Below, one piece after another: positions 1-6,298 of a DNA stretch of 6,298 nucleotides. The notes below the pieces were generated by a model that searched no databases, was not told where the DNA came from, and saw only the letters and a list, made by a program, of their open reading frames with translations. Where the stretch lies: positions 1,998,516 through 2,004,813 of the forward strand of contig NZ_CP100376.1 of assembly GCF_030515985.1 (NCBI RefSeq). The letters are read 5' to 3'. This DNA comes from Corynebacterium accolens (GTDB lineage: Bacteria; Actinomycetota; Actinomycetes; Mycobacteriales; Mycobacteriaceae). The stretch's first letter is position 1. Every line of letters begins with the position of its first letter. Both the position numbers and the translations under genes were made by a program.

Positions 1-2398
1 TGCACTGACCATTACCAATATCGATCCGCTGGAACATGACCTGCTCTTCGAGCGCTTTTTGAACCCCGAGCGCCCGTCCGCGCCCGATATCGATATCGAC
101 TTCGACGATCGCCGCCGCGGCGAGATGATTACCTATGCCGCCGAGCGCTGGGGCGAGGACAAGGTTGCCCAGGTCATTACCTTCGGCACGGTGAAAACCA
201 AGCAGGCCATCAAGGACTCCGCCAAGGTGCACTTTGGCCAGCCCGGCTTCCAGATGGCTGACCGCATCAACGGCGCACTGCCGCCGGCGATTATGGCGAA
301 GGATATTCCGTTGCGGGGCATTACTGACCCCGACCACGAGCGCTATTCCGAGGCCGCCGAGGTCCGCCAGATGGTGGAATCCGACCCGGATGTGAAAAAG
401 ATTTATGACACCGCGCGCGGCTTGGAGGGCGTTGTTCGCCAGGCTGGTGTGCACGCCTGTGCTGTGATTATGGCCTCGGTGCGGTTGATGGACCACATCC
501 CGATGTGGAAGCGGCCTGCCGATGGCGCCTATATCACCGGCTGGGATTACCCCGCCTGCGAGGCCATTGGCCTGCTGAAGATGGACTTTCTGGGCCTGCG
601 CAACCTCACCGTTATCGGCGATGCCATCGAAAACATCAAGCGCAACCGTGGCGAAGAAGTGCAGCTCGAGCAGCTGCATGCCGATGACCCCAAGGTCTCC
701 AAGGTCTATGACCTGCTCTCGCGCGGGGATACCTTGGGCGTGTTCCAGCTGGACTCCGGCGGTATGCAGGAGTTGCTCAAGCGCATGAAGCCTACCGGCT
801 TCAAAGACATCGTGGCCTCCTTGGCCCTGTACCGTCCTGGCCCGATGGGCGTCAACGCCCACTGGGATTATGCCGACCGCAAGAACGGGCGTAAGGAAAT
901 CACCCCGATCCACCCTGAACTCGAGGAACCGCTGAAGGAAATCCTGGATGAGACGTATGGTCTCATCGTCTACCAGGAGCAGATCATGCGTATCTCGCAG
1001 AAGGTGGCGAACTACACCGCCGGCGAGGCAGATGGCTTCCGTAAGGCGATGGGTAAGAAAAAGCCCGAGGTCCTGGCCCAGCAATACGATAAATTCTGGG
1101 GCGGCATGCAAGAAAATGGCTACTCTAAATCCGCCATGGATGCGCTGTGGGGGACCATCGAGCCCTTCGCGTCGTACGCGTTTAACAAGTCCCACGCCGC
1201 AGGCTACGGGTTGGTCTCGTTCTGGACGGCCTACCTCAAGGCCTACTACGCGCCGGAATATATGGCTGCGCTGTTGACCTCTGTGGGCGATAAGAAGGAT
1301 AAGTCCGCCATCTACTTGTCGGACTGCCGCCACTTGGGCATTAACGTTTTGCCGCCCTCGGTCAATGAGTCCGAGGAGGACTTCCAAGCTGTGGGCGAGG
1401 ATATTCGCTTCGGCATGGGCGCTATCCGCAACGTGGGCTCTGAAGTGGTCGAATCCATCATTGCCTCGCGCAAGGCAAAGGGGGCGTTTACGTCCTTTAG
1501 CGATTACCTCGACAAGATCGATTTGGCAGCGTGTTCCAAGCGCGTGACCGAGGCGCTGATCAAGGCCGGTGCCTTTGATGATTTCCAGCAGCCGCGCAAG
1601 GGGCTGATGCTTATTCACGAGGACGCCGTTGATGCCGTGCAGACCACCAAGAAGGCGGCGGATAAGGGGCAATTCGACCTCTTTGCCGGATTCGGCGGTG
1701 GCGACGATGCCTCCTCTGAAGGCGCCTTTGCCATTGATGTTCCGGACGACTCGTGGGATCGCAAGCACGAGTTGGCACTCGAGCGAGAGATGCTGGGTCT
1801 CTACGTTTCTGGCCACCCACTTGATGGTTTCGAAGAGGCCCTAGCTGCGCAGACCAATACTCCGCTGACCAAGATCCTCAACGACGAGGTACACAATGGC
1901 CAAGAACTCATCATCGGCGGCATCATCTCCGGTGTGGACCGCCGCTTTTCTAAGCGCGATGGTTCCCCGTGGGCGATTGTCACGGTAGAAGACCACAACG
2001 GCGCGCAGGTAGAGATCTTGGTGTTCAATAAGGTCTATTCGCTGGCGGCGCCGCATATTGTGGAAGACAACATTATCTTGGCGCGCGTCAACGTGAAGGT
2101 GCGCGATGAGCGCCGGTCGCTGTTTTGTTCCGATATTCGCGTTCCCGAGCTGGGTCCAGGCGGTGGCGCGAGCCTGCCGCTGCGCCTGACCATGCGCACG
2201 GACCAGTGCACGATGGAAAATATCGCCCGACTCAAGCAGGTCTTGGTTAAAAACCACGGTGAGTCCGATGTCTATCTTGAGCTTGTCGAGGGCGACCAAT
2301 CCACCACCATGGTCCTCGGTGAGCACCTCCGCGTGGAACGATCGGGCAACCTCATGGGAGACCTGAAGGCCACGATGGGTGCAGGTATTTTGGGATAG
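1..2398 (+). CDS. dnaE: DNA polymerase III alpha subunit (replicative DnaE/DnaE1), partial, 5' end outside the window
   Basis: This is the catalytic subunit of the chromosomal replicase, which extends DNA primers at the fork while held on the sliding clamp. The frame is open from base 2 (base 1 ends the previous codon), and the first residues ([19 protein letters not shown]) are already conserved DnaE sequence. About 798 codons are present, so roughly the N-terminal third (PHP domain and first part of the palm) is missing. The palm motif PDIDIDF has metal-binding aspartates at codons 86, 92 and 98. The third catalytic aspartate is in KMDFLGL (codon 584-586). A helix-hairpin-helix-like stretch lies near 1487-1585, a beta-clamp binding pentapeptide QFDLF at 1670-1684, and an OB-fold near 1904-2110. 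The gene ends with TAG at 2396-2398. An uninterrupted active site shows no intein in the visible part. The consensus clamp motif and housekeeping neighbours favour DnaE1 over the error-prone DnaE2. Confidence 0.97.
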   Translation, partial: ALTITNIDPLEHDLLFERFLNPERPSAPDIDIDFDDRRRGEMITYAAERWGEDKVAQVITFGTVKTKQAIKDSAKVHFGQPGFQMADRINGALPPAIMAKDIPLRGITDPDHERYSEAAEVRQMVESDPDVKKIYDTARGLEGVVRQAGVHACAVIMASVRLMDHIPMWKRPADGAYITGWDYPACEAIGLLKMDFLGLRNLTVIGDAIENIKRNRGEEVQLEQLHADDPKVSKVYDLLSRGDTLGVFQLDSGGMQELLKRMKPTGFKDIVASLALYRPGPMGVNAHWDYADRKNGRKEITPIHPELEEPLKEILDETYGLIVYQEQIMRISQKVANYTAGEADGFRKAMGKKKPEVLAQQYDKFWGGMQENGYSKSAMDALWGTIEPFASYAFNKSHAAGYGLVSFWTAYLKAYYAPEYMAALLTSVGDKKDKSAIYLSDCRHLGINVLPPSVNESEEDFQAVGEDIRFGMGAIRNVGSEVVESIIASRKAKGAFTSFSDYLDKIDLAACSKRVTEALIKAGAFDDFQQPRKGLMLIHEDAVDAVQTTKKAADKGQFDLFAGFGGGDDASSEGAFAIDVPDDSWDRKHELALEREMLGLYVSGHPLDGFEEALAAQTNTPLTKILNDEVHNGQELIIGGIISGVDRRFSKRDGSPWAIVTVEDHNGAQVEILVFNKVYSLAAPHIVEDNIILARVNVKVRDERRSLFCSDIRVPELGPGGGASLPLRLTMRTDQCTMENIARLKQVLVKNHGESDVYLELVEGDQSTTMVLGEHLRVERSGNLMGDLKATMGAGILG

Positions 2399-2419
2399 AA
2401 ACTCTCCTGCACCTTCTAT
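2378..2419 (+). terminator. Candidate dnaE 3' hairpin overlapping the stop codon
   Basis: A perfect 8-bp inverted repeat, GGTGCAGG (2378-2385) and CCTGCACC (2406-2413), encloses a 20-base loop that contains the dnaE TAG stop. It is followed by TTCTAT, a weak T-rich tail. The stem is GC-rich and correctly placed for a transcript end or a 3'-protecting hairpin. The short T-tract and large loop make intrinsic termination uncertain. Confidence 0.4.
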
Positions 2420-2422
2420 GGA

Positions 2423-2475
2423 CACTGTTACCGCCGCTCAGAGAAAGCAATTTCGCTGCACCTGCGGTAACGGTG
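2423..2475. repeat. Long imperfect hairpin (12-bp stem, GCAA tetraloop at the tip)
   Basis: CACTGTTACCGC (2423-2434) pairs with GCGGTAACGGTG (2464-2475) over 12 positions, with one T-G wobble. Inside it a second helix forms: CAG (2439-2441) with CTG (2456-2458) and GAAA (2443-2446) with TTTC (2451-2454), with one A-G mismatch between them. It is capped by GCAA, a GNRA-type tetraloop if transcribed from the plus strand. Neither strand has a T-tract after the stem, so a simple intrinsic terminator is unlikely. The pairing is read directly from the sequence; any function is inference. Confidence 0.6.
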
Positions 2476-2576
2476 GGCCAATTGTGAAGACCGCTCGCGT
2501 GCAGAGGAATAATTGCGTTTGTCTCAGAAGTTGGCGTGCCGTCCACGACTCGGATTTGTGAAATCGCACAAGCTCC

Positions 2577-2645
2577 CGCGCGATTACCGCTGGCAATGCA
2601 GTACAAGCGGAGCAAGTAGGCGGTGGCTGAAGAGCTGATCGCGCG
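2577..2645. repeat. Inverted repeat that could form a branched RNA structure
   Basis: CGCGCGATTA (2577-2586) can pair with TGATCGCGCG (2636-2645), ten positions with one T-G wobble. The enclosed segment can form two small hairpins: CCGCT/AGCGG (2587-2591 with 2606-2610) and GCT/AGC (2626-2628 with 2633-2635) closed by GAAG. That would make a three-way junction. It is mutually exclusive with the 2620-2661 stem. The helices are short, so chance pairing in GC-rich DNA is a real alternative. Confidence 0.3.
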
Positions 2646-2664
2646 CCCCAACCGCCACCGCTTT
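2618..2664. terminator. Candidate transcription terminator between the convergent genes
   Basis: GCGGTGGC (2620-2627) and GCCACCGC (2654-2661) form a perfect 8-bp stem, extendable on the plus strand by a G-T and an A-T pair, with a 26-base loop. It lies 14 bases beyond the stop codon of the minus-strand gene. On the plus strand it is followed by TTTAAT. On the minus strand no T-run follows, so it could end read-through from dnaE, or be a weak or Rho-assisted end for the minus gene. Confidence 0.35.
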
Positions 2665-2675
2665 AATACCGAAAT

Positions 2676-4544
2676 CTACGGAAGTAGCTGGCGGACCGGT
2701 TCTGGAAGCATCTTATAGAACTGATCGGCTACCTGCGGCATGAAGTGTAGAACACCACTCAACATGGCGCCGAGGGCAATGACGCCAGCGATGATTCCAA
2801 CGCCCTTCGCGATGCTGCTGGAGCCGTCACCAGGCAGCCATGCCCCGGGGGCATCGTCAGGAGCGTCGCCGTCTTCATCTTGGGAGCCACCGACGAGATC
2901 GGCGACAGAAAAGATAGTAGTGGTCCCGGACACCTCGTTGCCGGCGATAAGGAGGGCATCGTCAGTAGGCGAGTCTTCCTTGCTAACGAACGCCAACCCC
3001 TCTGGGCCCAAGTCGCCGGCCAAGCTGGTGACGGCAACATTGTCCTCGTCATAGTCCACGGCGAAATCGCGATTGTTGGTATAGGTGACGAACTCGGCAT
3101 GAGCGGGGTCGGTGACGTCGTAGACGAAAATGCCGCCCACGCGCTCCATGCCGATGAAGGCATAGGTGCGATCGCCAACTGTTCCAATCGTCAGGGCTTC
3201 CGGTTCGGGGCCTTTATTATTGGAGCGATCGTCAAAGTCGGGGTCTTCGTTATCGGCATTGAAGTTAAGTCCCTCGATGTCCTTGGTGATTTCCTCGAAG
3301 TCGGAACCGGAATCGAAGACGACGTTGCCCTCGGCATCGTAAATGCTAAAGGAGCGGGACCCGAAGGAATACAGGCCATCGAAGCAGCCCTGTTCCTCAT
3401 TCCACCCAGAGGCATTGCTCAACTTGAGGTTGCCGGCGTATTTCTTGTCCTCGATGCCTTCTGGCAGGTCGACGGAATCACAGACCTGGCCCTCTTCAAC
3501 AAGATCTTTTAGCTTGACCTCATCGGTGTAGCCGCCCCAATCGCGGGCATCGCCCTCATTGGCGGTGGCGAAGTAGGTCTGGCCGTTGGTTTGAAAGGCA
3601 CCAATCGAATCCGGCATGGATAGCCCTTGCACAGGGATCGTGCGCAGCTTTGCCGCGCCGTCCTTATTGGAGGGATCGATGGGGACAACGGAGTGGTCCG
3701 CGATGTGGGCGGGCAGCACCTTTTCTACGGTGGCGGAGGCGATATCGACCACGCCGATGGCGTTGTTTTCTTGCAAGGTGACATAGGCCTTGCCATCGGC
3801 GGAGGAAATATACTCCGGCTCGAAGTCGAGCGAAGGCTTATTGTGGTGGTTTTCTGGGCCGAAGACGCGAATGGACGGGTCGAGTTCTGCATCTGAGCCG
3901 TCGAAGGCGCGGAAATCAGCGGTGCGGACATCCGCAGCGGAGGGGGCCTGGACGCCGTCTGGCAGGGAGATGACCGATACAGTACCTTCTGGATCTTTTG
4001 CGTATTCGGTGCCGTCGGCGGTGAGCTCATCGGAGGGCTCGCCCTCATTCGCGGTCAAGGCATAGGCGCCGTCATTAGTGATGTGCACGTTATCCGGCAG
4101 CGCGCCGAGCGGCACGCGACCGAGCTCGTCGCCGGAGGCGGCATCGAAAATCAGGGCCTCGCCGTTTTCGGTTTTGTCTCCCTGCTGCACGGCGGCGATG
4201 GCGAGGCCATCGGGGCGCACGGCCACGGAGTTGATTTCCTTATCGCCGCCGGCGGAAACCTCGGCCGCCTTGGTGGGGTTGGCGGGATCGGAAGCATCCA
4301 GGATATCCACCTTGCCCGATTGCGCGTTCACCGTGAGAATGCGCTGGGAGGCGGCGTGGTAGGCCACGATTTCCGCTGCTGATTTGCCCATGACCCCGGC
4401 TTCATACGAGCCGATGGGGCTTAGTTTTACCGCAGCATCGTCGGCGGAGCGTTCTAAAACATTATCGACGATATGCGCGTTGGCGGCCGGGGCGCAGCTG
4501 AGCGCAAGGCAGGCAGCCACGCCGATAGAGGTGCGCTTAAACAT
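2676..4544 (-). CDS. Secreted, membrane-anchored choice-of-anchor I family beta-propeller protein
   Basis: The product is 622 residues and is exported; its biochemical role is unknown. Residues 1-23 are a typical Sec signal peptide (basic MFKR start, hydrophobic core, ANA cleavage site before HIVDN). Residues of roughly 40-550 form a WD/YVTN-like propeller with motifs I associate with the choice-of-anchor I family: TANEGEPSDE (about 164), FEPEYISS (about 241), ATANEGDARDWGGYTDE (about 326), NNKGPEPEALTIG (about 442) and GPEGLAFV (about 513). C355 and C387 are the only mature cysteines and could form a disulfide. An acidic linker (about 551-569) and LPGDG (570-574) precede a hydrophobic membrane segment (about 578-600) and a 22-residue tail. 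ATG 4544 is preferred over an upstream in-frame GTG at 4589 because it begins the signal peptide and follows GAAAGGA at good spacing. It is transcribed divergently from ilvA. Relatives are sometimes annotated as alkaline phosphatase, but I see no phosphatase motif. Confidence 0.85.
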   Translation of the reverse strand: MFKRTSIGVAACLALSCAPAANAHIVDNVLERSADDAAVKLSPIGSYEAGVMGKSAAEIVAYHAASQRILTVNAQSGKVDILDASDPANPTKAAEVSAGGDKEINSVAVRPDGLAIAAVQQGDKTENGEALIFDAASGDELGRVPLGALPDNVHITNDGAYALTANEGEPSDELTADGTEYAKDPEGTVSVISLPDGVQAPSAADVRTADFRAFDGSDAELDPSIRVFGPENHHNKPSLDFEPEYISSADGKAYVTLQENNAIGVVDIASATVEKVLPAHIADHSVVPIDPSNKDGAAKLRTIPVQGLSMPDSIGAFQTNGQTYFATANEGDARDWGGYTDEVKLKDLVEEGQVCDSVDLPEGIEDKKYAGNLKLSNASGWNEEQGCFDGLYSFGSRSFSIYDAEGNVVFDSGSDFEEITKDIEGLNFNADNEDPDFDDRSNNKGPEPEALTIGTVGDRTYAFIGMERVGGIFVYDVTDPAHAEFVTYTNNRDFAVDYDEDNVAVTSLAGDLGPEGLAFVSKEDSPTDDALLIAGNEVSGTTTIFSVADLVGGSQDEDGDAPDDAPGAWLPGDGSSSIAKGVGIIAGVIALGAMLSGVLHFMPQVADQFYKMLPEPVRQLLP

Positions 4545-4552
4545 AGAGAGAG

Positions 4553-4559
4553 TCCTTTC
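4553..4559 (-). promoter_or_regulatory. Ribosome binding site of the secreted propeller gene
   Basis: On the minus strand GAAAGGA lies 8 bases before the ATG at 4544. This decides the start in favour of the signal-peptide methionine over the in-frame GTG 45 bases upstream. Confidence 0.8.
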
Positions 4560-4562
4560 GTG

Positions 4563-4574
4563 TGGAGCACTCCA
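4563..4574. promoter_or_regulatory. Short palindrome TGGAGCACTCCA, possible operator or leader hairpin
   Basis: The arms TGGAG and CTCCA are perfectly complementary around a 2-base centre. The site begins 19 bases upstream of the minus-strand ATG and just upstream of its ribosome binding site, where a bound repressor could act. No known regulator consensus was recognised. Confidence 0.3.
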
Positions 4575-4588
4575 TTGTCTCCAAACCA

Positions 4589-4601
4589 CGTAACAGTCAC
4601 G
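4589..4601. promoter_or_regulatory. Imperfect palindrome CGTAACAGTCACG, possible regulator site
   Basis: The two halves are complementary in 10 of 12 positions around the central A (CGTnAC and its complement GTnACG). It sits in the middle of the divergent region, so a bound protein could affect both genes. No family of regulator can be assigned by eye. Confidence 0.25.
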
Positions 4602-4652
4602 CTAAACCGGAATGAAATCTAGGTGAATCGGTCGAGCACTAGGTAGGACGAG

Positions 4653-4658
4653 TAGACT
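4653..4658 (+). promoter_or_regulatory. Probable -10 element of ilvA
   Basis: TAGACT fits the actinobacterial TAnnnT pattern and ends 8 bases before the ilvA ATG. Transcription would then start at or within a base or two of the ATG, giving a leaderless mRNA. This agrees with the lack of a Shine-Dalgarno sequence at normal spacing. The -35 region (around 4631-4637) is a poor match to TTGACA. Confidence 0.5.
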
Positions 4659-4666
4659 CTGCAATC

Positions 4667-5935
4667 ATGACTGAATCGACCATCCACGCATCCGATATCC
4701 AGCAGGCACAGGCACGTATCAGTTCCGAAATCGCGCCGACGCCGCTGCAGTATTGCCCCCGGCTTTCTGCGGAAACGGGCTGTGAGGTCTATTTAAAGCG
4801 CGAGGATCTCCAGGACGTGCGCTCGTATAAGATACGCGGCGCGCTCAATAGCATCTCCAGCTTGTCGCAGGAGGAGCGGGAGCGGGGCATCGTGACGGCA
4901 TCGGCAGGCAACCATGCACAAGGCGTGGCCTATGCGTGCCGCACCATGGGGATTCCGGGCAAGATTTTCGTCCCGGAGCCCACGCCCATGCAAAAGCGCG
5001 ACCGCATCCACGTGCACGGCGGAGACCAAGTGGAACTCGTAGTAGTGGGTGCCAACTTTGACGAGGCCGCGGCCGCCGCGCATGCCGATGCCGCCGAGCG
5101 CCACGCCACCTTCATCGAGCCCTTCGATGCCCGCGATACGATCATCGGCCAGGGCACCGTGGCCGCGGAGGTCTTGGCGCAGCTTTCGGCCAAGGGCGCC
5201 TCGGTCGATACCATCGTCGTGCCCGTCGGCGGCGGTGGGCTGATTTCTGGCATCACCTCCTATATGGCGGATATGGCACCGCACGCGAAGGTGGTGGGTG
5301 TGGAGCCGGAAGGGGCGGCATCGCTAAGAGCAGCCTTCCGCAATGGCGGGCCGGTGGCGCTAGAGAGCGTGGATCCGTTTGTCGACGGCGCGGCGGTCAA
5401 GCGCCTGGGCTCGCTGCCGTATGAGATTTTGGAGGCCAACCAATCGCGCCTGCACTGGGACACGGTCTCTGAGGGGGCGGTGTGCACGGACCTGCTCAAC
5501 CTGTATCAAAATGAGGGTATTATCGCCGAGCCCGCCGGTGCGCTGTCCGTGGCCGGGCTGCAGCGGGTGCCGCTAGAACCGGGTTCGACGGTGGTCTGCG
5601 TGATTTCTGGGGGAAATAATGACGTGCTGCGCTACGCCGAAATCATGGAGCGCTCCCTGGTGCACCGCGGCCTGAAGCACTACTTCTTGGTCAATTTCCC
5701 GCAGGAACCGGGCCAGCTGCGCCACTTCCTATCTGAAATCCTGGGCCCCAGCGATGACATCACTCTTTTTGAGTACCTCAAGCGCAATAACCGCGAGACC
5801 GGTGCCGCGCTGGTGGGCATACAGCTAAGCCGCGCCGAGGACCTGGCGGGGCTGAAGGAGCGGATGGCCGAGTCCAAGATCTCGGTGCAGCACCTGCAGC
5901 CGAATACCCCCGAGTACGATTTCCTGGTGGCCTAA
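4667..5935 (+). CDS. ilvA: Threonine ammonia-lyase (threonine deaminase), biosynthetic, PLP-dependent
   Basis: This cytoplasmic enzyme converts L-threonine to 2-oxobutanoate and ammonia, the first committed step of isoleucine synthesis. The 422-residue protein is close to the recalled corynebacterial IlvA (about 436 residues), with a slightly shorter N-terminus. The PLP lysine is K55 in VRSYKIRGA. The substrate loop is SAGNHAQG (79-86), the phosphate-binding loop GGGGL (188-192), and S314 in ISGGNND is the usual contact to the pyridine nitrogen. A single ACT-like regulatory domain occupies about 336-422 ([19 protein letters not shown] onward), the family's site of isoleucine feedback control. 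This form has one such domain, unlike the E. coli enzyme with two. The start is fixed: an in-frame stop lies at 4640-4642 and no ATG, GTG or TTG occurs between it and the ATG at 4667. No Shine-Dalgarno is seen at normal distance, suggesting leaderless translation. The stop overlaps the next gene by one base. Confidence 0.97.
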   Translation: MTESTIHASDIQQAQARISSEIAPTPLQYCPRLSAETGCEVYLKREDLQDVRSYKIRGALNSISSLSQEERERGIVTASAGNHAQGVAYACRTMGIPGKIFVPEPTPMQKRDRIHVHGGDQVELVVVGANFDEAAAAAHADAAERHATFIEPFDARDTIIGQGTVAAEVLAQLSAKGASVDTIVVPVGGGGLISGITSYMADMAPHAKVVGVEPEGAASLRAAFRNGGPVALESVDPFVDGAAVKRLGSLPYEILEANQSRLHWDTVSEGAVCTDLLNLYQNEGIIAEPAGALSVAGLQRVPLEPGSTVVCVISGGNNDVLRYAEIMERSLVHRGLKHYFLVNFPQEPGQLRHFLSEILGPSDDITLFEYLKRNNRETGAALVGIQLSRAEDLAGLKERMAESKISVQHLQPNTPEYDFLVA

Positions 5936-6298
5936 TGCGCGATACGTATCGGCGCCCCACCGGCCAGGTGGAACACGAAAATGAGATCAAACGCTCGCGG
6001 TTTATTGCCCTGATCGGCCGGGTCACAAACGAGGAAGAAGCGCGGGCGTTTATCGATGCCGCCCGCCAGCGCTTTCCCGATGCCCGCCACCATTGCTCCG
6101 CCTATGTCTACCACGTCGACGACGCGAACCCAGTGGAACGTTCCTCCGATGATGGCGAGCCTTCCGGGACGGCCGGAAAACCCATGTTGGATGTGGTGAA
6201 AGGCTCTGGAATGCTTGATATTTGCGCGGTGGTCGTGCGCTACTTCGGCGGCATCAAGCTGGGCGCGGGCGGCCTCGTGCATGCCTATGGCGGGGCGG
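5935..6298 (+). CDS. YigZ/IMPACT family protein (UPF0029), partial, 3' end outside the window
   Basis: The first 121 codons are present; family members are usually about 200 residues, so the C-terminal part is missing. The IMPACT N-terminal domain is clear: [14 protein letters not shown] (17-30), the RHHCSAYVY segment (51-59), the signature [16 protein letters not shown] (70-85) and [20 protein letters not shown] (100-119). The molecular function of bacterial YigZ proteins is not established. The eukaryotic relative IMPACT modulates the GCN2 amino-acid starvation response, but GCN2 is absent in bacteria. The ATG overlaps the ilvA stop (TAATG) and only a weak GGTGG lies upstream, so translation probably depends on ribosomes finishing ilvA. 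The start agrees with the usual family N-terminus. Confidence 0.93.
   Translation, partial: MRDTYRRPTGQVEHENEIKRSRFIALIGRVTNEEEARAFIDAARQRFPDARHHCSAYVYHVDDANPVERSSDDGEPSGTAGKPMLDVVKGSGMLDICAVVVRYFGGIKLGAGGLVHAYGGA

Larger units (their letters stand above)
2399..2675. other. Convergent intergenic region, hairpin-rich, no convincing gene
   Basis: This 277-base stretch separates the ends of dnaE (plus) and the secreted protein gene (minus). Short ORFs exist on both strands, including a 99-codon minus-strand one at 2352-2651, but none has a clear ribosome binding site or a recognisable domain. The region holds an unusual number of inverted repeats: a 12-bp stem at 2423-2475, TTGTG/CACAA at 2556-2571, a 10-bp stem at 2577-2645 and an 8-bp stem at 2620-2661. 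No tRNA-like fold or known RNA family was recognised. It could be a repeat element, an unrecognised structured RNA, a decayed gene, or just the 3' ends of two transcripts. Confidence 0.6.
4545..4666. promoter_or_regulatory. Divergent promoter region between the secreted protein gene and ilvA
   Basis: This 122-base region must carry the promoters of both divergent genes. For the minus-strand gene a -10-like TAGATT (4621-4616 read on the minus strand) would give a leader of about 65 bases; GACAAT (4579-4574, minus strand) is a second, weaker option. For ilvA the best -10 is TAGACT at 4653-4658. Neither has a good -35 hexamer, which is common in corynebacterial promoters. Two short imperfect palindromes lie between them (4563-4574 and 4589-4601) and could be regulator sites. 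Confidence 0.6.

Noticed and set aside
59..61. TTG as the start codon of the dnaE frame
   Set aside because: The frame is open back to base 2 and the upstream residues are conserved DnaE sequence, so the gene simply runs off the left edge.
59..700. Intein or insertion in the DnaE active site
   Set aside because: Inteins occur in some DnaE proteins, but the motifs here are continuous with normal spacing.
1841..2425. 194-codon minus-strand ORF opposite the dnaE 3' end
   Set aside because: It lies almost wholly antisense to a conserved gene, has no recognised domain, and is expected as a shadow in GC-rich DNA.
2880..3512. 210-codon plus-strand ORF opposite the secreted protein gene
   Set aside because: It is antisense to a gene with a clear signal peptide and family motifs. 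Its glycine/valine/isoleucine-rich translation is typical of a reverse-frame shadow.
4482..4502. Lipoprotein lipobox around C17 of the signal peptide
   Set aside because: The residues before the cysteine (A-L-S) do not fit the L-[AS]-[GA]-C pattern, whereas ANA before HIVDN is a good signal peptidase I site.
4545..4589. Upstream GTG start (4589) adding 15 residues to the secreted protein
   Set aside because: It would bury the signal peptide behind a charged extension, and the good ribosome binding site serves the ATG at 4544.
4793..5284. 163-codon minus-strand ORF inside ilvA
   Set aside because: It is a shadow of the strongly conserved IlvA catalytic domain with no domain of its own.
5932..6282. 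116-codon minus-strand ORF opposite the yigZ-like gene
   Set aside because: The plus strand encodes an unmistakable IMPACT domain over the same bases.
1..6298. CRISPR arrays, transposases, tRNA or rRNA genes, prophage or defence genes
   Set aside because: No spaced direct repeats, cloverleaf folds, rRNA segments or matching protein domains were seen on either strand.

Overview
The window looks like a core chromosomal segment of a moderately GC-rich actinobacterium, most likely Corynebacterium or a close relative. This rests on the very close resemblance of the threonine deaminase to corynebacterial IlvA, including its single C-terminal ACT-like domain. The gene order also fits: replicative dnaE, a divergently placed secreted beta-propeller protein, ilvA, then a YigZ-family gene. 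The species cannot be named from the sequence.

Layout: (1) 1-2398, plus strand, the C-terminal two thirds of the replicative DNA polymerase III alpha subunit, cut by the left edge. (2) 2399-2675, a 277-base convergent intergenic region with no convincing gene but several inverted repeats, including a 12-bp hairpin at 2423-2475 and a terminator-like hairpin across the dnaE stop codon. (3) 2676-4544, minus strand, a secreted, probably membrane-anchored choice-of-anchor I family protein with a clear signal peptide and ribosome binding site. (4) 4545-4666, a 122-base divergent promoter region with two short imperfect palindromes and a -10-like hexamer close enough to ilvA to suggest a leaderless transcript. 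(5) 4667-5935, plus strand, ilvA. (6) 5935-6298, plus strand, the start of a YigZ/IMPACT family gene that overlaps the ilvA stop codon by one base and runs off the right edge.

How the genes work together: ilvA and the yigZ-like gene very likely share one transcript and are probably translationally coupled. dnaE and the secreted protein are independent units converging on the intergenic region. No mobile element, CRISPR array, tRNA or rRNA gene was seen. I found no convincing new defence or mobile system. The points most worth a second look are the hairpin-rich 2399-2675 region, the probable leaderless ilvA start, the ilvA-yigZ coupling, and the C-terminal anchor of the secreted protein, where a degenerate sortase-like LPGDG precedes the membrane segment.
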